From Molanna angustata (Eukaryota; Arthropoda; Insecta; Trichoptera; Molannidae), in contig OY754970.1 in the NCBI GenBank assembly GCA_963576475.1, forward strand, positions 35,280,619 to 35,344,618: a stretch of DNA of 64,000 bases. Direction: 5' to 3'. Position 1 is the stretch's first letter, and the number at the start of each line of letters is the position of its first letter. The notes beneath the pieces were generated by a model, which searched no databases, was not told where the DNA came from, and saw only the letters and a program-made list of their open reading frames with translations. This document shows positions 55,387 through 64,000 of the stretch, piece by piece. The position numbers and the translations under genes are program-made.

Positions 55387-55773
55387 TTGACAGAAAGAAA
55401 ATTGGGAAATGTCGAAAATTTAATGTTTTTTAGTATCGTTGTTCATTTGAGTGGCCATGAAAATATTTTAAAATCACATAGGTACCAAAATAATATTTAC
55501 ATTTGTGGCCCCGTCAAGCATCAATCTTTTAGTAAATATGATTTCAAGAAAACACAAAAAATATTAGGTCTTGAATTTCTTAACACAATATTCATAGGCA
55601 AGCCAAAATTTTCGGCTTCTATAAGCAATTCCGCTACTGATAGTTTGACCACTTTGGAGGATTTTAAAAACTTATTTGAAAGAATTATCAGAAATGCACA
55701 AATTACAGCGATGCAACGAGTTGCCTATATTAAGTTTGAAATGAAGATATTCAAACAGATTATACCTACCTAG
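55387..55773 (+). CDS. Unidentified 128-codon open frame
   Basis: The frame opens with TTG and ends TAG at 55771-55773. The first ATG inside (55426) leaves about 115 aa. The peptide is charged and non-repetitive (HRYQNNIYICGPVKHQSFSK, AQITAMQRVAYIKFEMKIFK), which is uncommon for a chance frame in such AT-rich DNA. A TTGACAG just upstream could be a splice acceptor, making this an internal or last exon. No family recognised. A domesticated or relic transposon exon is possible. Confidence 0.25.
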   Translation: MTERKLGNVENLMFFSIVVHLSGHENILKSHRYQNNIYICGPVKHQSFSKYDFKKTQKILGLEFLNTIFIGKPKFSASISNSATDSLTTLEDFKNLFERIIRNAQITAMQRVAYIKFEMKIFKQIIPT

Positions 55774-58700
55774 GTAAAATATTATATTGTTATCAAATTC
55801 CTATTTATTTTAAATAATATTTTACATCCTTTTAATTGTGTATTCAATCTACCTATTCAAAATCATTTTAATTTAGGTACTTACCTACTTTAAAACATAA
55901 TGATTTAAATTGAACTATGTACCTAATGATAAATTTTCATAGGCACTTGTATTAAGGGTTTAACTTTTTAGATAGAAAACATGTTTGTATCTCCCAATCT
56001 AAAACAGGGACTATCCCTATCATAATGGAAAGCGAAAACACTAACTGACAGCAATACGCAAGAGAGTGTCGATGGCATGGAAGTGTCCCATTGTATTAAA
56101 TGCTTTATTTTGTTGTGCCCTTATTGTTGTTGTCGATACATTTACTTATGTATAAAATCACGTTTATTATAAATAAATAAATTAAAAGTAGGTACCTAAT
56201 TATGTGATTGGTAGACATTTTTTTATTTAAAATCTGTAGGCAGGTACCTACCTACTATTGTTTTTTTTCTATTAATAGGTGGGTACCTATCTACAATTAA
56301 TTGATTCAATACATACCATACCATCACGCCATTTCCCACAGTCTGTCGTCTGATTCAATACAAAAAATATTTCATATTTAGGTAATTAAAGACGCATTAT
56401 TTCATATTCAAGACGCAAACCACGTCACGTTTTAATTTCAGATCGAATCAATAGATGGCAGCACCTCAAAATGGTTATATTACCTAAAGAGATTGAAAGT
56501 CTACAAACATCCATGTAGGAATTCATAGACACAACTTATTTTAGATCGTCTTGAAAATTGCCAATTTAATAATCAATTAGGTAATCAATCATACACGTAG
56601 GTAGGCATTCTCTAAATTCAATCCTACCTATGTACGTATTTGGTAAATACCTTCCTAGATAATTAAGTAGGTACATAGTTATATATCTAGGTACCTACCT
56701 ACATTTCATAAGGTATGTATATACATGTTATTGAGAATTGTACCAACACTTTATAGGTACAGTAAGTTAATTTATTTTTCATTTTATTGAAAAGATACAG
56801 ATGTAGGTATCTACTTCACACAACATAGGTGTCCACCTATAGTTAGTTATGTAATTAGTTGGTAGTTAAATTTATCTCCCATTAAAAAAACAGTTAAATA
56901 ATAAGGTAGGTAGGTAGCTTGTTTGGGATCCGACCATAAAATCCTTCCTAGAAAACGTTTAATCTTGACTCTTTGATTGTATCTTATCAAAGAATTGTCA
57001 AAAGATTCAAAATAATTAGGTAGATATTTTGATCCTATATCTGACTATCATACGGACAGTCAAATATTTTTCTATGAATTTGTTAGATTTTCTGAGTAGG
57101 TAGGTAGGTACCTACTAACGCTTTCTCTGGATTACCTACTTCAGAATGATTCTCGGTAACAGAACATGCAGAAATATCCTATTAATGAAGAAATTATTGT
57201 ACCTATAGGTGGGTACCTATCTATAATAGGTACCTAGGTACATAATACAAATTTTTCCAAAGACACAAACCATATCATGTTTTAATTTTGGATCGAATAA
57301 AAAGATGGCAGTAGGTACCTCAAAATGGTTATTTTAAAGAGATTTAAAATCTACAAACATCCATGTAGGAATTCATACAGGTAAGTAGGTACATAACTTC
57401 CAAAAAAAATTAGATGGGAGTTTAGATAATCTTGAAAATTACCAATTTAATAGTCAAGTAGGTAAACCAGTCAGAATTTAAGTTCTATTGATCCATCGAT
57501 AGGCACCTACCTACCTATCCATTTTTCTTTTACATAATCTTCCGTCTTTTTCTTCTCTTTTATGATATATCTGGTTTTCCATCAATAATTTTTAATCAAT
57601 AGATAGAACCTACCTACTTACCTACAGTAATTGCTTTAACATATTTTGTATGATTCGATCAATTCTATTCAATTGATGTATCGATGTAGGTAGGTACCTA
57701 TATTGATAGATTAGGTATCTACCTACATGATTGCAACCCTGTTAGGGACATGGCGATATGGTAGAGGCATATAAATGAATCCAGCCTTTGCATAATTAAG
57801 GATTTTTAATTATTGACTTTCATCGTAAATCTATTTTTCTTAAAAGGTATTTGCGATAGGTACCTAGTTCAAAATGTCAAAATACAACTGTTTTTTGCGT
57901 TTTAGATAGGTAGGTACCTATTCATTAAATACCTATGCTATAACTATAGATATTTAAAAAATATTTTTTAAATAAAAAAATATTTTTGATATTTTAGAAG
58001 TCGATATAGGTAGACCTATCTGTTTGCATAGGAATTACCTTAGATAATATACCTAACGATAAAATATTTTTAAATCAATAATTAATTTTATAAATTTTAT
58101 GTAACTTATTTTGTCCGAAATTCATCAGTTTTTAAAGATAAAAGAACCAACCTACTAATTACCTACCTATGAATCTAGATATACATTTGACAAACATTGG
58201 TGTTCTTTAAAAAAAACGCCATAAAAACGAACCCCAGTTTGAAATGAAATTTAAATTCACCTGCTCTTACAAACCAGCTGAAGTTCTGTTATAAGTACGT
58301 GGATTTTTTGTCGATCAACCTATTCATATCGAATTAAAAAAATACATATAAAATCATACCAATATACCTATAACTATTTTTGTACCTACCTAATAGGTAG
58401 GTACCTACTTACCTTATTGTCTAGATCTAATTAAGTAGGTACCTACCTACCAATCAAATAAATTGATATTAAGTACCTAGATACCTACCTACCTACTTAT
58501 TTGATGCCAACGTAGGTAGGTACCTACCTACCTACAAAATGGTGTTAAATAGGTAGGTACCTATGTAGGTACCTACCTACATAAGTAGGTATATTGCTAC
58601 CTTTATAAATAGGTAGGTATCTAGTTTGGAATCCAATTTTAAACATGAAAATTCATTATGTAGGTAGGTACCTACCTATCTAAATACCTATAAATAAGTA

Positions 58701-59030
58701 TTTATTATCATTAATTAAATAGGTAGGTACCTATATGGAATAAAAAAATAATAAGGTAGGTAAGTTCCTACCTACTGGAAATCTTGTACAATTTTTTACG
58801 CGAGGTTGTTTTTTCACAATATATTTTTGTAGTTTTATTAAAACAATCGATTTACCTATATCTAATATAAAATATATTTTATAAAAAAACTTTTGTACCA
58901 GATGCTGTCTTCATAAAATCCGCATATTTTTATTGAATTTTTTCTTAAAATTTAAATAAATAAATGGTTTAAACTTCAAGTTTTGAATTATAATTAGGTA
59001 TAGGTAGGTATCTTTTAACTTACCTCAAAG
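55774..59030. repeat. Dense GGTACC-centred TAGG/CCTA tracts
   Basis: Dozens of short tracts such as TAGGTAGGTACCTACCTAC occur, most of them (TAGG)n on the left and (CCTA)n on the right of a GGTACC centre. Density peaks at 58370-58740. No gene recognised in this stretch. A SINE-D-type tail relic (GGGACATGGCGATATGGTAG) lies at about 57748-57767. Confidence 0.75.
56302..56362 (-). mobile_element. Ultra-short retro-insertion with 12-bp TSD
   Basis: TGATTCAATACA at 56302-56313 and 56351-56362 flanks 37 bp whose minus strand ends GGGAAATGGCGTGATGGTAT. This is the shared LINE/SINE-D 3' tail plus about 15 bp. It is an extremely 5'-truncated copy. Confidence 0.75.
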
Positions 59031-60099
59031 TCCACGTGTGACTTCGCTGTTGAATATCGTTTCCTCCTCTGTCTGTCAATAGTCCAAAGCGATGGAAGGA
59101 TCCAGAATCCAAAGTCCAAATCACTTTTTAACAAGATGATTATAAATAATGATCTATGAATTGTTAACTATATCTAAATCCAATTCAATTTTGGCAATGA
59201 ATCAATCATAGGTAAATAATATTCTTAAAAAGTACCTATAATGGTGTTATTTTATTGGAATATGTAAATAGTTAAGTATTATGTTAATTAATTTATTTTT
59301 AATATATCTAATAACTTTAACGAGTGGATAGATATTACATACCTAGTATTTAGGTATATATATTTATTAGTGTATCTATGTAAAGAAAAGTATTTATTTT
59401 AAGTATACAATGACTGCACAGTTTTGAATATTGGAAATATTTTGTTCGTATATATAATTCGTATAATATTTATTCACTTTCGTATACAATAAAAACAGAT
59501 CTAATTTAATATTTATTTGATTAATTATTCTTCGACCATCTATGAATGTTGCTTAATTTTTTCGTTGCGTTGATCAGATTTAAAAAAAAAACATGTGGTT
59601 GAATAGTTGATTTGTGTAATCAAGAGGTTTAGTTAGTAATTGAATATGCTTCTGTCACTTGAAAATCTCGAAAATATTGCACATATATTTACTCTCGCAA
59701 ACTTTTCGTCGAGTTTTGTAAATGTTTGTAATAAAGTATATAGACAATGTTTTGTCTCATGCACTAGTTGACAAACATCACTATTTATAATATTTCAATA
59801 ATTAATTTCTGGCAGATAATTTAGATATAACTATAGGTAATTATATCATCACAGAATCGACGAATTTCTATCACAAAATATTTTCACAATGACTTTTCAA
59901 CTCAAGAAAATATGAAGACTTGTTTTCGTATACAGATCAAACAACAACAAAAAAAAAATCATATATAATAAAACAAAAAAAAAACTTTTAAAAATCCAAA
60001 CAGCGCTTTTGATTCGTTGCGTTTTGGTTACGGTGAATGTTTAAAAGTTGTCATATTTCGACGGGAGTTGTCGGGCCGGTGAATTGATGCGTCATTGAA
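59031..60099. other. Non-coding stretch upstream of the CpG block
   Basis: AT-rich without GGTACC tracts or recognised repeats. If 60.1-60.5 kb is a gene start, this is its promoter-proximal region. Confidence 0.3.
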
Positions 60100-60458
60100 A
60101 TCGCAATAATAATAATATTGATGGGCAGTTTGCGTGCGCTCGCAGGTGGCGTCGCGACGTGCACCTACGTATTCGACTCGCCGGACGCTGACTGACGTCC
60201 CGGCGGATCCCTCGGCGGCGCAATCACCGGACACTCGCCGCGTTCGGGAGTCTCCGCTCGCGATCGGCTCTCGTGGCGGGAAACGCTGCCCGCCGCCATC
60301 ACGCCGTCAACCTAGACCCGGGGGGCGGGGCCTCGGCTCTACCCGCCGAGGGGACGGGCCCCGAACTCTGTCGGCCGTCTCCGCCGCCGGCCCCGAACGC
60401 GGTTACAGTCGCCCGAAATAGTGAAGTGAAGTTGCTGTCAACGCAAAAACCGAATAAA
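60100..60458 (+). promoter_or_regulatory. CpG-rich block, candidate promoter/5' UTR
   Basis: This is the most CpG-rich part of the window (for example TCGGCGGCGCAATCACCGG, CGCCGCCGGCCCCGAACGCG), ending in AGTGAAGTGAAGTTGCTGTC before the ATG at 60459. The 95-codon frame 60134-60421 is arginine/proline-rich and is probably a by-product of composition. Such blocks in insects often mark housekeeping or developmental gene starts. Confidence 0.45.
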
Positions 60459-60487
60459 ATGGTGATTTTTCGACATTTCGCGGACCG
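60459..60487 (+). CDS. Candidate first coding exon (partial)
   Basis: ATG in good context (AATAAAATGG) gives MVIFRHFADR-like codons, then CG|GTAAGT, a textbook 5' splice site at 60488. The exon would end in phase 2. The next exon is not visible within the window, implying an intron of at least 3.5 kb or an exon I could not see. The protein family is unknown. The combination of CpG block, ATG and consensus donor is the best host-gene evidence here, but a 5' UTR exon is an alternative. Confidence 0.4.
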
Positions 60488-61229
60488 GTAAGTAGATATT
60501 TAACTACTTTGAGTGTTTTTGAACGTTTATTTGTATATTTCTTTACTGTGCACTCTGTATTTGTCTCACAATCTTGTTTTCCGTGAGAATGTGACGTTTC
60601 TACTTGCGTCTGTATAAAACAATGACCACATGCGAACATAAAACGACATGAAGTGTCACACTACTATTTTATTATAAAACGATACTTCTTTTATCGTTTT
60701 GTCATGTTGCATCGTTCATTGGGAGATTTTTTTCGTAAATCACACGTTTTTTGCCCGACATAACCTTACTTTTGAGGTTAGGAGCGGATGCGGTCGTCAG
60801 GTGGCAGCACCGTACGGTGCAGCGTTGCCCCGCCCCCGGTAGGCGTGGCTTGTTAATAGTTGTACTTAAGGCTGCCATCGCTTAAAATAATTGACATTAG
60901 CTTGCTATACAAAACGCTAAATAATTTATTGATACAAACCGTTAGTGGATGTTTTTCTTTAAATGTATATGCTGGTCTGGGAGTCTGGCCGCGGCTCGAG
61001 TCGCGGAGGGGACAGCATCGCCACAAATCATAAAACAGCATATTATTTTTTTCTTCTTCTGTTAATACTTAAGGTAGATAGGTAGGTAGGTACTCTGCCC
61101 CGGAGGCAGTAATGATGTGAGTAAAATCTGAAGGCCATTTATTAATGTATCTCACGAGACGTTACTTATTATTTTATGTCGTCGTTTACAAGGTGTTCCG
61201 AAACATTGTTGTGCCAATCCACTGATACC
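60488..61229. other. Candidate intron 1, proximal part
   Basis: Contains a second GC-rich patch at 60780-60850 with a GC-box-like CCCCGCCCCCGG, and a third at 60970-61020. Otherwise AT-rich with no frame. Confidence 0.35.
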
Positions 61230-61430
61230 TATTGTCGGCCTTCGTGGCTCAGTTGGTTGGGTATCTGACTGCTGATCCAAAGGTCCCGGGTTCGATTCCC
61301 GATGGAGACACAGTTTTAAATTGTGTTTTAAGTCTGGATCTGTGAGACGATTAATATCGTAAGTCTCCAGAATGTGGTAGGTAACTTGTTATTGGGTGCG
61401 TGTTAAATTAATATTTGACATATTTGACCC
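61230..61430 (+). mobile_element. SINE-B copy (best head)
   Basis: A box TGGCTCAGTTGG, anticodon-like arm CTGACTGCTGATCC, B box GGGTTCGATTCCC. Then GTCTGGATCTGTGAGACGAT, GTCTCCAGAATGTGG and an end near TTGACATA. The tRNA-like head has better boxes than the 6.8-kb copy. Confidence 0.85.
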
Positions 61431-62860
61431 AATGCATATGGAAAATCTAATTAATAAATATGTATGTAGGTACCTACTTACCTAAGTAGGTTGGTAGGTA
61501 GGTACCTACGTGTCAATTACATACCTACCTACCTGCAGATTACCTACCTGCAGCTCAAAGACTTGTAGGTATGGTTCTTGATAAGGAGTGAGATAAGTTA
61601 ATCGAAGTGTAAATTTAGCGATCGTAAAGAAATGATAACTCAATAGATACCTATATATAACTATGAAGTGAAAAATGTGAACGGTGAACGAAAACAAATG
61701 CTCTAATGTGATTTTTTCGTTGAAAAATAAGAAGTTGGACATCTGGCAAAGATACCTAGGTACCTAGATAAGTAATGGCTGAAATGAGAGGTAGGTAGGT
61801 ACCTACATACCAATGGGTTGACCGCAATAAAGGTCTCACAATCATATCATTAAAAGATACCTATGAGTAGGTACCTAGGTAAGAAGGTAGGTACCTATGT
61901 ATCTTTGAATCTAAAGTTTCTATTAGTAGGTATGTAGGTATAGGTACCTACTTTTAGACATGGGATCAATTTAAGATATCGTCTTCTTCTTCCTCTCTTT
62001 TAAGGTATGTTGGCATTTCAAGAAATGAATACCTACAAATAATATTCTATCGTCATTGCCAATTAATAGATAACTAATTAGGTAGGTAGGTGCCTTCCTA
62101 CCTACCTAATTAGACTTAAGTATCTACATATAGTAGATAATGCTTACTCACTTACCTATTAAATGCTTCGGTAGTTGACTTAAAAATATAGTTGTATAAA
62201 TAAGACAATGCCTATCGGTACTTAGGTACCTATGAATTAGGTAATGCTTTCCAATTTAGATTCTAAAGTTATTGTCTTTGGTCAGACAGATTGAATCTAC
62301 CTGCCTACCTGCTTAATTTAAGTTTTACCTACCTTAGTAAAATTGAATAAATTTTTCGTCATTAGGTTACCTCTTTCAATAGGTACCTACTTAGAGGTAC
62401 CTTCTTATTCACTTATCTAAGTCGATTTTTATAAGTAGGTAGGTACCTACACATTTTATTTACTAGTTAGGTAGATACCTACTCGTAATGATTTATTTAT
62501 TTATTGATTACCTAAAAAAAATTATTTGATCCCAAAAAAAGTTTAAAAAGTCCCACTGCCTACAATAAATATTCAGGTCTGTTAGTTTTACAAATATAGG
62601 TATTCATGATAACTATAGGTACCTACTTATATATTCAACTGACGATAATACATCACGTTTAGGTACCTACCTATAGATGCCACCAAACTTCACATAAGTA
62701 GGTACCTACTTATACCAACGAAGCAAAAAGATACAAATTTTCCATTTTTCCATCTGCGCAACCACGTGACAGGTTCAAGTTGTTTTACGTTAGCTATAGG
62801 TATTAGATAGGTATACCTACAAATACCTACATAACTTTTATGGAGACAAATTCAATATAA
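61431..62860. repeat. Second dense block of GGTACC-centred tracts
   Basis: Same tract type as 55.8-59.0 kb, separated from it by the CpG block and its flanks. No gene recognised. Confidence 0.75.
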
Positions 62861-63080
62861 TATACATATAGGCCGGCCACGCTTGACTTTAGTATGACGT
62901 CATCAAAAAACTATGCGACCCGTCGTAAGTCGTATGTTTGTACATGTAATTTGGATGCCAATACGGTGACCATCATTTTGTTTACAATGGACCCAATTTT
63001 TTTATTTAACTTTGATCATCTTTCCATTTTCACTTATTACATCATTTAAGACAATAAAGAATGTAATTATTAATTCTTAC
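62861..63080. other. CpG-richer stretch
   Basis: Contains GGCCGGCC (about 62873) and a CRE-type TGACGTCA at 62895-62902. Unassigned. It could belong to the candidate minus-strand gene. Confidence 0.3.
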
Positions 63081-63295
63081 CTTACTTAACATGTCTGCGT
63101 AAGGGCAGCTATAAGGAATTGGGTCCATTCTACGCTTCCGAAGTAGTGCACTACGTAGCCTTTGGGAAGGTTTGCAATCTGATAAATTAATAATATATTT
63201 TTTCGATCTTATAATAAGAGAAGGTGAAACACAGAATTCGGTCAAGATTGTTCTATAGTAGGGCTGCTGTGTTAATGGAGGAGTCCGAGAAGCAA
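63081..63295 (-). CDS. Candidate internal exon (minus strand)
   Basis: The minus frame is open from about 63325 to beyond 63081 and reads QQPYYRTILTEFCVSPSLII, SDCKPSQRLRSALLRKRRMD, PIPYSCPYADMLSK. It then meets AAG|GTAAGA, a consensus splice donor, at 63081/63080. A possible acceptor (AACCAG) lies at 63296. Residue composition is less AT-driven than in most frames of the window. No family recognised. It could also be a chance frame with a chance donor. Confidence 0.25.
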
Positions 63296-64000
63296 CTGGT
63301 TCGAGTATGTTGAAGGTTTACTGTGATTTGATGTTGCAACTGAGGACTTTACACAATATAAACAATTTTTCAAAAGTAAAACAGGTCATGTTAAACACAT
63401 CATATTTAATAAATAATAAAATATTAATGACAAATAAATGGTTGTGGTGTGTATGAAACAAATTTCATACATTCTATTTGTTAAAATAATGTTTTTGTTG
63501 TTTAAAAATACGCACTAGGACAAATTGTCACCCTATAGACGAAGATTTGAAATATTTCTTTAAAACGTCATTCACATTCACAAACGTCACGTGGTATCTT
63601 CGAAATAAGTGTATGATTTATAAAAGACGTACGTTTCAACATTTTATATGGGAGTTTGGTTTTTTCACTGCGACTTACTTTCATCTTCCGTCTTTGTTTT
63701 TTTATATACAGAGAATAAGAAATAGATACATTAAAAGCAGAAGTATTTTTGTTCGATCGACATATTTTTGCGATGAGTCATACCAAAGTCAAGATTGGCC
63801 AGCCTATACCAACATATAGGTAGGAAGGTAGGTAGGTACTGTAAGTAGGTAAGTATGTAGGTACTTACCTATAATTGATCTCAATAAACACAAAAACGAA
63901 AATAAACGTATCTAGTTAGGTACCTAATATACCTACCTATGATTAGTAATTAACTATAGGATGGTTTAAAGTGTTTTTGCAATCGAACTATGTTAAAAAA
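63296..64000. other. Unassigned end of window
   Basis: Plus frame 63547-63819 (90 codons, aromatic- and arginine-rich) has no family feature. GGTACC-type tracts resume at 63820. Confidence 0.3.

Noticed and set aside
60134..60421. 95-aa arginine/proline-rich protein
   Set aside because: Composition follows the CpG-rich DNA, with open frames in several phases. Better read as 5' UTR.
61240..61310. Possible tRNA gene with clean A and B boxes
   Set aside because: The tRNA-like part is followed by a body shared with 6.8 kb. No paired acceptor stem was found.

Overview
The window is non-coding, AT-rich insect DNA that has been filled by transposable elements. The likely source is a lepidopteran, judged from four things: a mariner close to the cecropia subfamily, several tRNA-derived SINE families, TTAA-flanked MITEs, and a very high density of TAGG/CCTA tracts fused at a GGTACC centre. 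This assignment is an inference from element content; no host gene confirms it. No complete host protein-coding gene can be recognised.

Layout. 0-2 kb holds two old tandem arrays. 3-9 kb holds broken LINE (non-LTR) fragments, SINEs and a fold-back hairpin. 9.4-9.9 kb is a GC-richer unexplained island followed by a small CACTTGG array. 10.4-14.4 kb has a TTAA-flanked MITE, SINEs, another inverted-repeat MITE and a LINE relic. 15.2-20.0 kb is the centrepiece: an apparently complete Penelope-like element (PLE) with an intact 810-aa reverse transcriptase/GIY-YIG protein, direct pseudo-LTRs, an inverted partial copy, a 13-bp target-site duplication and three copies of a hammerhead-ribozyme motif, one of them mutated in the core. 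20-34 kb carries a roughly 600-bp interspersed family, two palindromic MITEs (one with phased subterminal palindromes), SINEs and LINE 3' ends. 35.6-36.9 kb is a full-length mariner broken by a single-base frameshift. 37-50 kb has a MITE nested in a MITE, more copies of the 600-bp family (one interrupted by a LINE tail) and a 5'-truncated LINE with a 13-bp TSD. 50.7-52.3 kb is a 26-copy minisatellite with a trimeric higher-order pattern. 54-63 kb is dominated by GGTACC-centred TAGG/CCTA tracts. Inside that last part lies a CpG-rich block at 60.1-60.5 kb that ends in ATG plus 29 coding bases and a consensus splice donor. It is the best candidate for the 5' end of a host gene. A second, weaker candidate exon lies on the minus strand at 63.1-63.3 kb.

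How the parts work together. The coding-capable element is the PLE. The LINE fragments at 27.7 and 43.9 kb end in the same roughly 20-bp tail as a short non-coding repeat family (SINE-D), which suggests that the short family uses that LINE's machinery. The MITEs carry no protein and would depend on Tc1/mariner-type or piggyBac-type transposases encoded elsewhere. Several blocks with little repeat content have clustered transcription-factor-like motifs and may be regulatory, but sequence alone cannot show this.
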